From assembly GCF_004297405.1 (NCBI RefSeq), contig NZ_SCVC01000021.1, positions 434,001-498,000 on the forward strand: a stretch of DNA of 64,000 bases, written 5' to 3'. The notes under the pieces are model-generated. The model ran no database searches and was not told the origin of the DNA. It worked only from the letters and a program-made list of their open reading frames with translations. This document shows, one piece after another, positions 35,946 through 43,987 of the stretch (positions within the stretch are counted from its first letter, which is position 1; each line of letters opens with the position of its first letter). Position numbers and translations under genes: made by a program. This stretch comes from Reyranella sp. Lineage in GTDB: Bacteria > Pseudomonadota > Alphaproteobacteria > Reyranellales > Reyranellaceae.

Positions 35946-36577
35946 CACCCGACTTCGACGCCGCCTTTCGTAAGGAGTTTCGCGATCTCGTTCTGTGGCG
36001 GCGCGATGTGCGACGCTTCCGCACCGATCCGGTGGCGCGCGAGCGGATCGACGGCTTGCTCGAAATCGCAAGCCATGCGCCGTCGGTCGGGCTCAGCCAG
36101 CCCTGGCGGTTCGTCCATGTCGATTCACCTGATCGTCGGCGCGCCGTAGTCGAGAGCTTCACGCAAGCCAACGAGAAGGCATTGGCTGGTTATGCCGGTG
36201 AGAAGCACGCGATCTATGCCGGCTTGAAGCTCGCCGGGCTGAAGGAAGCCCCCGTGCATCTTGCTGTCTTTTCCGACGATGGCACCCATAGCGGCAGCGG
36301 GCTCGGTCAACAGACCATGCCGGAGACCTTGCACTACTCGGTCGTCGCGGCGATCCAGACACTGTGGCTCGCCGCGCGCGCCGACGGCATCGGCATGGGC
36401 TGGGTTTCGATTCTCGATCCCAAAGCTGTGACGCGCGTACTCGACGTGCCGGCCGGCTGGAGCCTCGTCGCCTATCTCTGTCTTGGCTTTCCGGCTGAGG
36501 AGCATCTCGATCCCGAACTGGAGCGGCACCACTGGGAGGTACGCAGCGACCTCAAGGACGTCGTGTTCACACGCTGA
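35942..36577 (+). CDS. bluB: 5,6-dimethylbenzimidazole synthase BluB
   Basis: A 211-residue flavin-destroying enzyme of the nitroreductase fold that converts FMNH2 and oxygen into the lower ligand 5,6-dimethylbenzimidazole. WRRDVRRFRTDPV, SHAPSVGLSQPWRFV and ADGIGMGWVSILDP are BluB signatures. Its presence implies the organism makes true cobalamin rather than another cobamide. The ATG at 35942 overlaps the cobB stop; another ATG three codons upstream is also possible. It is the last gene before the second riboswitch. Confidence 0.95.
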   Translation: MTPDFDAAFRKEFRDLVLWRRDVRRFRTDPVARERIDGLLEIASHAPSVGLSQPWRFVHVDSPDRRRAVVESFTQANEKALAGYAGEKHAIYAGLKLAGLKEAPVHLAVFSDDGTHSGSGLGQQTMPETLHYSVVAAIQTLWLAARADGIGMGWVSILDPKAVTRVLDVPAGWSLVAYLCLGFPAEEHLDPELERHHWEVRSDLKDVVFTR

Positions 36578-36613
36578 CGCCTTGACGCATTTCAGCTCCA
36601 CTGCCAGAACAGT

Positions 36614-36790
36614 CGGCGGTGGTTCCCGCAAGGGATCAATAGGGAATGCGGTGCGTTCGCTTCGGCGAGCAATTCCGTGGCTGCCCCCGCAACTGTGAGC
36701 GGCGAGCTTTCGACCAAGATGCCACTGGGCACCGTGAGGTTCCTGGGAAGGCGGGCGAAGGCTGCGACCCGCAAGCCAGGAGACCTGCCA
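36614..36790 (+). ncRNA. Cobalamin riboswitch upstream of the uptake operon
   Basis: The aptamer elements occur in order: GGTGGTTCCCGCAAGGGATC-type 5' segment from 36618, ATAGGGAA, GTGGCTGCCCCCGCAACTGTG (36677-36697), GCCACTGGG, CCTGGGAAGGCGG, and the B12 box AGCCAGGAGACCTGCC (36774-36789). TTGACG at 36582-36587 sits in the same place as the -35 of the hupE riboswitch, but the -10 is unclear. It precedes a TonB-receptor and BtuFCD-type operon, so B12 should repress uptake. Confidence 0.94.
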
Positions 36791-36988
36791 CCAGCCGCGG
36801 TCACGCGCGAACGCATTGGGCGGGGTGTTCCGATGTAGCAACCGATCTGTCGTCGGCCGCCTGAAGCGGCACGACACGGGAAGGCTACGGTTCGCAGTGA
36901 CGTCGAGACGTACGCCGCGAGTCTGACGTGACGAATTTATGCTTCACCACAAGCGCTTACTCATCGCCATTTGTGATTTCGAGTGATA
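36791..36988 (+). other. Expression platform and untranslated region of the uptake operon
   Basis: No coding region is seen. A bulged hairpin TCGT-CG-GCCGC-CTGAA-GCGGC-ACGA (36850-36874) is followed by a second inverted repeat around ACGTCGAGAC/GTCTGACGT (about 36901-36929). Neither has a T-run, so I do not call a terminator. The last 50 bases become A/T-rich as the palindrome at 36989 is approached. Confidence 0.5.
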
Positions 36989-37006
36989 GTTATGTTATAA
37001 CATAAC
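36989..37006. promoter_or_regulatory. Perfect 18-bp palindrome, probable Zur (Fur-family) operator
   Basis: GTTATGTTATAACATAAC reads the same on both strands and lies 18 bases before the methyltransferase ATG in an otherwise GC-rich region. The ATGTTATAACAT core matches the style of Zur boxes in proteobacteria. A possible promoter TTGTGA (36971-36976) with TTATAA (36995-37000), 18-base spacer, would have its -10 inside the palindrome, so a bound repressor would block it. Assignment to Zur rather than another Fur-family member is inference. Confidence 0.6.
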
Positions 37007-37024
37007 ATACTAGAAGTTTCGTAA

Positions 37025-37759
37025 ATGCACGCTGAAATCACTCTCGACCCGCTTGAGCTTTATGCGTCGGCGATCGACGCGTCGGACTACGTGCCAAAGA
37101 TCGCGCCGCTGGTGCGTCGCATGGTGCCCACGGTCGGCGAGCTGCTCGATGTCGGCGCCGGCGGCGGCCAGCTTGGCGCGGCTCTGCGTGATCCGGCGCT
37201 GCCATGGACGGCCGTCGAACCGTCACCGACAATGCGTCGTCGTCTTGTGCGTTTGAAGAACCCGCCGCGCGTCGTCGAGGCCGGCTGGGCAGAGGCGGAT
37301 GTCGCCACCGCTGCACACGACACGGTGCTCGCAGCGACCATGCCGGCGTTCTTCGAACAGCCCGAAGCCTTTCTCGCGCGCTGCCGGGCTTGGGCTCGCA
37401 ACACCATCGTCTGGGTCGTGCCGGCGCATGCTGGCCCCAAGGGCCTATGCTTCGCGGGATGCCTGCCGTCGGAGTGGCATCGCGAGGACGAGACGCCCGG
37501 CATCGATATCGTGATGCGGGGATTGTCATCAGCGTCGCGGCCGCAGGAAGCGGCCTTCGTCGATTGGACGTTCACGGGCATCGTATCCGACCTCGACCAG
37601 CTCGCGCATTGGATGGCCACCCGTCTCGGTTGGTCCGGCGCCGATGAACGCCGCACCCTTCTGCATGCGCACCTCGCCAGCAAGGCTAAGCGCACCAGCC
37701 AGGGCTTTCGTCTCGACATTTTCAGAAGAACTGCCGTTCTTGTTTGGGGGAATAAATGA
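37025..37759 (+). CDS. SAM-dependent methyltransferase of unknown substrate in the B12-type uptake operon
   Basis: A 244-residue class I methyltransferase. Motif I is GELLDVGAGGGQLG (about residues 38-51), followed by AVEPSPTMRRRL and a post-I acidic position. I do not recognise the substrate. It is the first gene of the operon behind the cobalamin riboswitch and the Zur-type palindrome, and its stop overlaps the ATG of the TonB receptor gene (ATGA), so it is coupled to metal or cobamide uptake. It might modify a chelator, a cobamide precursor or a protein. All of that is inference from location. Confidence 0.82.
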   Translation: MHAEITLDPLELYASAIDASDYVPKIAPLVRRMVPTVGELLDVGAGGGQLGAALRDPALPWTAVEPSPTMRRRLVRLKNPPRVVEAGWAEADVATAAHDTVLAATMPAFFEQPEAFLARCRAWARNTIVWVVPAHAGPKGLCFAGCLPSEWHREDETPGIDIVMRGLSSASRPQEAAFVDWTFTGIVSDLDQLAHWMATRLGWSGADERRTLLHAHLASKAKRTSQGFRLDIFRRTAVLVWGNK

Positions 37760-39960
37760 ACCGGCTCTATGCCTCGCTCGTCTGGGGGAGCATTGCCTTC
37801 ACCTCGGTCCCGTCCATCGCCCAGGATCAGTCGCAAGGGCAGGCGCCGACGCCAGCACCGGCGAAGGACGCCACGCATACGCTGCCTGAAGGCTTCATCA
37901 CCGCGACCGGCCGCTACGAGCCGATCAATCGCATTGCCGGCACGGTGCAGATCATCCACCAGGATCGCATCGAGAAGTCGACAGCGCGTTCGGTCGCCGA
38001 ACTCCTGTCGGAAAACGCCGTGGGCTTCATGAGCGAATGGACGCCCGGTCAGACCTCGATCAATATCCGTGGCGCGCAGACCGAGGGCCAGGGCCGCGAT
38101 TTCCGCAGCCAGGTGCTCGTGTTGATCAATGGCCATCGCGCTGGCACGGCCAACGTCTCCAAACTGTCGAATGCTGATATCCAGCGCATCGAGATCGTGC
38201 GTGGACCCAGCTCCGTGGTCTACGGCAGCCAGAACATGGGCGGTGTCATCAACATCATCCTTAAGAATGGCCGCACCGCACCCGGTGGTTTCATCGAGGG
38301 CTCCGCCGGCTCCTGGGATCTCTTCGAAGGCCAAGGCCAGTATGGCGGTGTCACGAAGGGCGGCTTCGACTATTACGGTGGCGTTGCGTCGAGCACGCGC
38401 AACAACTACGCCATTCCCGGCGGCAAGTCTGAAGAGAACACGGCCTGGACCCGCTTCAGCGCCACCGGTGCATTCGGCTATCAGATCAACGAAAACAACC
38501 GCATCGACATGACGGCGCGCACGGACGGCATCTACAATGCCGGCTTCCGTGGTTCGGCGGCCAACATCTTCGCCTTCGATACCCGCACCAATGCGTCTTT
38601 CGATATCAGCATCACCGGCAACACGCCGGACAAGGTGGCCAACTATTTCTTCCAGGCCTACTACGTCAACGATGTCGACGCGCTGAACAATCCCTCACCG
38701 CTGAGCGCCCTCAACACCATCCCGAACCGGACCTTTACCGACTACAACCGGCGCCAGCTCGACGTCGTGGGAACGCGCTTCCAGCCGAGCTTCAATGTTT
38801 GGAAAGGCAACCAGCTTCTGGTCGGCGTCGACTGGGAAAGAAGCTGGCTGCGGTCCGACCGCAACCGGGTGGGTGGCGCGGCGGTGACGCAGACCTCGCC
38901 GCAGGACAACAACCAGACGGACAACGTCTTCGCCTTCTACCTGGAAGACTCGCAGAGCCTGATCGATGACCGTCTCGTCGTACGTGGCGGCATCCGTCAG
39001 ACCTTTGGCACGACGGCGCTCGACTGGACGCCCTATTCGCCGACCTTGATCGCCGGCAGCACCAACTACCAGGTCACGACTTGGATGGCCGGAGCGACGT
39101 TCCAGGCGACCGACTGGCTGGGCTTCCGCGCGGGCGCTTCGACGGGCTTCCGCGCCCCGACGGCTACCGAACTCGGCGCCAACTTCACGATCACGCCAAT
39201 TGGCACGACGATCTTCGGCAATCCCGGACTGAGCGCGGAAACCGCTCAGCAGATGGAGGCGGGGACCACCCTCACCTGGGATGGTGGCCGCTTCGATGCC
39301 GTGGTGTTCCAGAACACGATTGCCAATCGCATCTCGGCGGTTACGGCCTCCTCTGTCGGCGGCCGCACGATCCAGATCTATCAGAACAATCCGGCCAACA
39401 TCGTGGTCCAGGGCCTCGAGTTCCAGGCTGAGGCCGACCTGGTGAGAAGCTTCAAGCTGCCCTTCGAGGAGAGCTGGAACTGGAAGGTCTTCGGCAACGG
39501 CTACTACAACTTCAAGATGGTCGACTATGGTGCGCCGGCGGCGGCTGGCTCCAACATGGCCACGCGCATCAACCAGTACGGTATGGATATCGGCACGCAG
39601 TTCGGCCAGACCGGCACCAGAATACCCTGGAACTTCCAGCTTCTCGGCATTCTGCGCGGTCCGATGTGGTACAACACCGAGGAGAGCCTTTCCCCGGTTT
39701 TCTTCCCGGGCCAGATCCGCAGCACGACGGTCTATCAGAAGGATCCGTTCTGGATCTGGAAGATGCGCGGCGAGGTCGAGGTCTACAGGGGCGTGAAAAT
39801 CTTCGCCGCGGTGAACAACATCTTCAACGTGAACGCTCATCCGATCTTCATCGCCCAGGACCAGGTCCCGTGCGTGGCCATTCAGGCCAACCAGAACGGC
39901 GCCTGCGGCACCTCGCTGGCCGGCCGTGAGTTCATCATGGGCTTCCAGTTCCGGTTCTGA
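37756..39960 (+). CDS. TonB-dependent outer-membrane receptor, BtuB-like
   Basis: A 734-residue outer-membrane transporter with a signal peptide (cleavage near PSIAQ), a Pro/Ala-rich spacer, a possible TonB-interaction segment near EGFITATGR, a plug domain (VAELLSENAVGFMSEW, INIRGAQTEGQG, IEIVRGPSSVVYGSQNMGGVINI) and a 22-strand barrel ending in MGFQFRF. The riboswitch upstream and the BtuFCD-like genes downstream suggest cobalamin or a precursor, while the Zur-type operator would suit a zinc chelate. The longer plug and barrel (BtuB of E. coli is about 610 residues) leave the ligand open. Coupled to neighbours by ATGA and TGATG overlaps. Confidence 0.88.
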   Translation: MNRLYASLVWGSIAFTSVPSIAQDQSQGQAPTPAPAKDATHTLPEGFITATGRYEPINRIAGTVQIIHQDRIEKSTARSVAELLSENAVGFMSEWTPGQTSINIRGAQTEGQGRDFRSQVLVLINGHRAGTANVSKLSNADIQRIEIVRGPSSVVYGSQNMGGVINIILKNGRTAPGGFIEGSAGSWDLFEGQGQYGGVTKGGFDYYGGVASSTRNNYAIPGGKSEENTAWTRFSATGAFGYQINENNRIDMTARTDGIYNAGFRGSAANIFAFDTRTNASFDISITGNTPDKVANYFFQAYYVNDVDALNNPSPLSALNTIPNRTFTDYNRRQLDVVGTRFQPSFNVWKGNQLLVGVDWERSWLRSDRNRVGGAAVTQTSPQDNNQTDNVFAFYLEDSQSLIDDRLVVRGGIRQTFGTTALDWTPYSPTLIAGSTNYQVTTWMAGATFQATDWLGFRAGASTGFRAPTATELGANFTITPIGTTIFGNPGLSAETAQQMEAGTTLTWDGGRFDAVVFQNTIANRISAVTASSVGGRTIQIYQNNPANIVVQGLEFQAEADLVRSFKLPFEESWNWKVFGNGYYNFKMVDYGAPAAAGSNMATRINQYGMDIGTQFGQTGTRIPWNFQLLGILRGPMWYNTEESLSPVFFPGQIRSTTVYQKDPFWIWKMRGEVEVYRGVKIFAAVNNIFNVNAHPIFIAQDQVPCVAIQANQNGACGTSLAGREFIMGFQFRF

Positions 39961-40853
39961 TGCGGAGGGCAGGGCTTGCGCTTCTGGTGACAGCGTTCGC
40001 ACTCTCGAGTGCGAACGCTGTGGCGGAACCCATAACGGTCCGCGATGCGTTCGGTCGTGAAGTCACCGTACCGTCGCCACCGCAGCGTATCGTGACGATC
40101 TTCGCCTCCAACACCGAAATGGTGGCAGCGCTCGGTCTTGCCAATCGAATCGTCGGCATCGAGGCCTTTACGCGGTTTCCGCCCGAGGTGTTGGGCAAGC
40201 CACTGGTTGGTGGCCGACTCGGCTTCTCGGTGGATGCCGTAGTCGACCGCAAGCCTGATCTCGTGGTGGTGACGCCGGCTCGCCAGGCCGCCAACCAGCT
40301 CGTCGAACCGATGGAACGGCTCGGCATTCCGGTGCTGGTACTGCTGCATCGTCGCGTGCCGGAAATTCTCGATAACATCCGGCTGCTCGGGAAAATATGT
40401 GGCGTGCCGGAGCGTGGCGAAGCGCTGGCGGCGGAACTGCAGGCCAGGCTCGACAAGGTCAAGAAGCAGGTCGAAGGCTTGCCGCGGCCGAGCGTGGTGA
40501 TGATCACCGGCCGATTGGGCAACGGCCTGCTGTTGATCGCCCGCCCCGGCACCTACACGGGGGATGCCGTGCTGATGGCCGGCGGCCGTTTCGCGTTGGA
40601 CAGCGGCGCTATTGCGCAGATTTCTCCCGAGGCGGTGCTGAAATCCGATCCCGACGTGCTGTTGTTCGCTGGCAGCGACAAGGACCTGAAAGAGCTGATC
40701 GCTCGGCCGGGCTGGGCCGATATGCGCGCGGTTCGTGGCGGTCGGGCCTTCACCGTTGTCCGCGCCGAGTTGCTGATCCCCGGACCGCGTACGATTGCCG
40801 GTGTGGAGAAGCTTGCGGCGGTGCTGCATCCGCTGGCGACGGTCAAGCAATGA
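39960..40853 (+). CDS. Periplasmic binding protein of the BtuF/FepB type
   Basis: A 297-residue periplasmic binding protein with signal peptide (cleavage near ANAVA-EP). It has the class III binding-protein layout: ITVRDAFGREVTVPSPPQRIVTIF, a long helix around PMERLGIPVLVLLHRRVPEILDNIRLLG, and a C-terminal lobe with PGWADMRAVRGGRAF. This fold binds cobalamin, heme and siderophores. It lacks the His-rich loop of ZnuA-type zinc binders. Start and stop overlap the receptor and permease genes, so all are co-translated. Confidence 0.88.
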   Translation: MRRAGLALLVTAFALSSANAVAEPITVRDAFGREVTVPSPPQRIVTIFASNTEMVAALGLANRIVGIEAFTRFPPEVLGKPLVGGRLGFSVDAVVDRKPDLVVVTPARQAANQLVEPMERLGIPVLVLLHRRVPEILDNIRLLGKICGVPERGEALAAELQARLDKVKKQVEGLPRPSVVMITGRLGNGLLLIARPGTYTGDAVLMAGGRFALDSGAIAQISPEAVLKSDPDVLLFAGSDKDLKELIARPGWADMRAVRGGRAFTVVRAELLIPGPRTIAGVEKLAAVLHPLATVKQ

Positions 40854-41830
40854 GGGTTTGGGCGTCTCTCGCTCTGGCGCTTTTGCTGGCGATCATCGTC
40901 GCTGCTTGCGCCGGTCATGACTGGGCTTCGCCGGGAGACGTGCTTCGGGCGATCGCTGGCGATCCATCGCTCGGGGCGCGCTTGCTGGTCGAGTGGCGCA
41001 TTCCGCGCGTGCTGGCCGCCGCCTTGGTCGGGGCTCTATTGGGGTTGGGCGGCACGGTTTTCCAAGGTGTCTTTCGTAACCCATTGGCCGAACCCTATCT
41101 GCTGGGCTCGGCTGGCGGTGCGGCGCTGGGCGCCACGTTGGCGCTGCTGGTGCCGCTCGCCGTGCCGCAGTCGCTGCTCCTACCGGTACTCGCTTTTGCC
41201 GGTGCCTGGGGCGCTACGATCCTGGTGATCGGCATCTCGCGCGTCTCCGGCGCGGTCGATGCCGCCGGCATGTTGCTGGCAGGTGTCGCCATGGCTGCGA
41301 TCCTGGGAGCTTTGCGCTCTTTCCTCATGCTGGCGCTCTCGGACGAGACGGTGAGCCTGCAGATCGTGCTGAGTTGGGTGCTGGGTGGTGTGCAGACTCC
41401 GAGCTGGCCTGTGCTGGGCCTGATGGCGGCGATCTCGGCGGCCTGCCTCGGCCTCACTCTCGTGCTGGCGCGCAACCTCGACATACTGGGGCTCGGCGAG
41501 ACCATGGCGACGTCGTTCGGGCTCAACGTGACCCGTTTCGTCATGCTGGCGGTGCTGGCAGGGTCGGTCGTGGTCGCTGCCGCCGTGGCGTTCGGTGGTC
41601 TCGTGGCCTTCGTGGGCCTTGCCTCGCCTCATATTGCGCGCTGGCTGGTGGGGCCGCTGCATCGGCCCTTGCTGCCGGCTTCGGCTCTGGTGGGTGCCAT
41701 CGTCGTCACCGTGGCCGATGCTATCGCACGGTCGGCTCTGCCGCCGGCGGAGATTCCGCTCGGCCTCGTGACCGCAGTCGCGGGCGGGCCGTTCTTCATT
41801 CTGCTGCTGGCTCGCAGGTTGCGCACATGA
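40850..41830 (+). CDS. FecCD/BtuC-family ABC permease
   Basis: A 326-residue inner-membrane permease of the vitamin B12/iron-siderophore class with about ten hydrophobic segments. LVEWRIPRVLAAALVGALLGLGGTVFQGVFRNPLAEPYLLG, GASAGA-like GSAGGAALGA, and GLVAFVGLASPHIARWLVGPLHRPLLPAS are family signatures. The start at 40850 overlaps the stop of the binding-protein gene; the open frame upstream overlaps that gene and is not used. It should form a BtuC2D2-like importer with the next gene. Confidence 0.92.
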   Translation: MRVWASLALALLLAIIVAACAGHDWASPGDVLRAIAGDPSLGARLLVEWRIPRVLAAALVGALLGLGGTVFQGVFRNPLAEPYLLGSAGGAALGATLALLVPLAVPQSLLLPVLAFAGAWGATILVIGISRVSGAVDAAGMLLAGVAMAAILGALRSFLMLALSDETVSLQIVLSWVLGGVQTPSWPVLGLMAAISAACLGLTLVLARNLDILGLGETMATSFGLNVTRFVMLAVLAGSVVVAAAVAFGGLVAFVGLASPHIARWLVGPLHRPLLPASALVGAIVVTVADAIARSALPPAEIPLGLVTAVAGGPFFILLLARRLRT

Positions 41831-42570
41831 CCGCGCTCGTCGCTGACAAGCTCACGGTGAAGCGCGGGAATGCCACTTTGCTCGATGGCCTGTCGCTGTC
41901 CTTGGGGCCGACCGGGTCCATTGCCGTCATCGGCCCCAATGGTGCGGGCAAATCGACTCTGCTGAAGGTGATGGCGGGCATCGAGACGCCGACCTCTGGC
42001 CGGATACTGTTGGGTGACCGCGACCTCGCCTCGCTTTCGCATGCGGCGCGCGCCCATGCGCTGGGATTCGTGCCGCAGCATTTCGATCCGCACTGGGATT
42101 TGAGCGTCGGCGAGTTGGTGCGGCTGGGGGCGGAACGCGGCGAAAGGGTGCCGCAGGAGGCTGTCGACAGGACCATCGCCGCCTTCGAACTCTCGGGGTT
42201 GGGGCATCGACGCTGGTCGACCCTGTCGGGTGGTGAGCGGGCACGGGTGCTGCTGGCAATGGTGCTGGTCGTCGATCCGCCGGTGTTGCTGGCGGATGAG
42301 CCCGCGGCCAGTCTCGATATTCGTCATCGGCTGGACGTGATCCAGGCCTTGGCCGCGCGCGGCCGCGATCGTCTCTCGATCGTGGTCGTGCACGATCTTG
42401 ATCTCGCCTTCAGCTTCTTCGACCGCATCGTGCTGGTCGACCGCGGGACGGTCGTGGCCGATGCGCCGGCGCAAGCCCTGCTCGACGATCCGCAACTCGA
42501 TGCCGTATTCGGTGTTCGGTTCGAGCGACTACAGACCGATGACGGCTGGCTGCTGCGCGCCCGCCTTTGA
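41827..42570 (+). CDS. ABC importer ATPase of the BtuD/FecE type
   Basis: A 247-residue ATPase with Walker A GPNGAGKST, a Q-loop near FVPQHFDPHWDLSV, signature LSGGERARVLLAM, Walker B PVLLADEPAASLD and the switch His in VVVHDLDLAF. Of the size and order of FecE/BtuD-type ATPases. The ATG at 41827 overlaps the permease stop. It completes the receptor, binding protein, permease and ATPase set of one import route across both membranes. Confidence 0.93.
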   Translation: MTALVADKLTVKRGNATLLDGLSLSLGPTGSIAVIGPNGAGKSTLLKVMAGIETPTSGRILLGDRDLASLSHAARAHALGFVPQHFDPHWDLSVGELVRLGAERGERVPQEAVDRTIAAFELSGLGHRRWSTLSGGERARVLLAMVLVVDPPVLLADEPAASLDIRHRLDVIQALAARGRDRLSIVVVHDLDLAFSFFDRIVLVDRGTVVADAPAQALLDDPQLDAVFGVRFERLQTDDGWLLRARL

Positions 42571-42619
42571 CAGAACGAGATCGACGGGCATTATTGCCGG
42601 CCATCATTGGAGGGCGCGT

Positions 42620-43987
42620 GTGACAGCAGGAGATCGACCAGCAAGGGCGCCGATCTCCGACGGCCTGTTCTACCTCCTTGCCGCGATCTGCGGTGCTCTC
42701 ACCGGCGTGGTTGGGGCGGCCTTCCACCTCGTGGTCGACACGTTGATGGTCTGGCCATCGTGGATAGTGGCGCGTTTCGGTCACGGTATCGGCGCCATTC
42801 TGCTGGCGGCCGCTATTGCCTCGGCAATTCTGGTTCTTGCCTTCTTCCTGACTCGCCGGATCGCCCCCGAGGCAGCGGGTAGCGGTGTTCAGGAGATCGA
42901 AGGCGCCATGGAGGGCCTGCGCGAGGTCCGCTGGCGTCGTATCCTGCCCGTAAAGTTCGTCGCCGGTGTTCTGTCGCTGTCGTCGGGGCTGGTCGCCGGT
43001 CGCGAAGGGCCGACCATCCACATGGGGGCCTCGATCGCCGCGGCGATTGCCGAGCGCTTGAAATTTCAGACAACCGAGCTGCGCGGCCTTCTCGCCGCCG
43101 GCGCGGCGGCAGGACTTGCGGCGGCTTTCAATGCACCGCTGGCGGCCATCCTGTTCATCATCGAGGAAACGCGCAAGCAGTTCGCCTATACGTTTCGCGC
43201 CTACACCGCCGTGATTATCGCCTCGGCGTCGAGCGCGATCGCGATGGAACTGGTGGGAGGCACGGCGCCTCAGCTGAAGCTCGACAATGCCGAGATGCCC
43301 TTGTCCATGCTGCCGGCCTTTCTTGCCCTCGGTGTGTTGCTGGGAGGCGTCGGTTGGCTGTTCAATCGCACCATCCTCTTCATGCTGGACTGGACGGCGA
43401 AGACCTTCCGAAAGGTGCCGTTCGTGCCGGCACTGGTCGTCGGCGCCGTGGTGGGTGCACTTGCTCTTATCCTGCCCCAGGCGGTCAGTGGCGGAGAGCT
43501 GTTGATTCCAGGGCTGGTCGCCGGCCATCTGCCGCTGGCAACCTTGGCCGTGCTCGTCGTGCTCCGCTTTATTGGCGCGATGGTGAGTTATCCGGTGGGC
43601 GTGCCGGGGGGCATCTTTTCGCCGATGCTGACCCTCGCGACGGCACTCGGCCTGATCATTGGCTTGCTGGTCGAGGCCGCGTTGCCGACGCCGCCACTCA
43701 CCAGTGCAGCCTTCGCCATTGCCGCCATGGGAGGCTTGTTCGCCGCCACCGTCCGCGCGCCGTTAGTCGGCGTTGTATTGGCGGCGGAGCTGACTGGTGG
43801 TTATGCGCTGATCCTGCCGCTGATCGTGACCTGCATGACGTCCAATGCCGTGGCGCAGGCATTGGGTGGCCGGCCGATCTACGAGCTGCTGCTGGAGCGC
43901 ACGTTGCGGCTCTCTGGCCAAGCCATGCCGCCGTCACGGGCTGGCGCTTCCGCACCGGTCGGCGTCGACGACCCGCCACGGCCTTAG
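42620..43987 (+). CDS. ClC-family chloride/proton antiporter
   Basis: A 455-residue membrane protein of the ClC family. The three anion-selectivity motifs are visible: GSGVQE, GREGPT (with the gating Glu) and GGIFSP. The internal proton Glu is present in ILFIIEE, so exchange rather than channel activity is expected. A Tyr in GGRPIYELLLER matches the central Tyr of the chloride site. About 12 hydrophobic segments. GTG at 42620 is chosen because GGAGGG precedes it; the frame is open further upstream but overlaps the ATPase gene. It follows the ATPase by 49 bases and may be read by the same transcript. Confidence 0.92.
   Translation: MTAGDRPARAPISDGLFYLLAAICGALTGVVGAAFHLVVDTLMVWPSWIVARFGHGIGAILLAAAIASAILVLAFFLTRRIAPEAAGSGVQEIEGAMEGLREVRWRRILPVKFVAGVLSLSSGLVAGREGPTIHMGASIAAAIAERLKFQTTELRGLLAAGAAAGLAAAFNAPLAAILFIIEETRKQFAYTFRAYTAVIIASASSAIAMELVGGTAPQLKLDNAEMPLSMLPAFLALGVLLGGVGWLFNRTILFMLDWTAKTFRKVPFVPALVVGAVVGALALILPQAVSGGELLIPGLVAGHLPLATLAVLVVLRFIGAMVSYPVGVPGGIFSPMLTLATALGLIIGLLVEAALPTPPLTSAAFAIAAMGGLFAATVRAPLVGVVLAAELTGGYALILPLIVTCMTSNAVAQALGGRPIYELLLERTLRLSGQAMPPSRAGASAPVGVDDPPRP

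Noticed and set aside
36850..36874. Hairpin after the second riboswitch as an intrinsic terminator
   Set aside because: The stem is bulged and no T-run follows; the sequence continues GC-rich.
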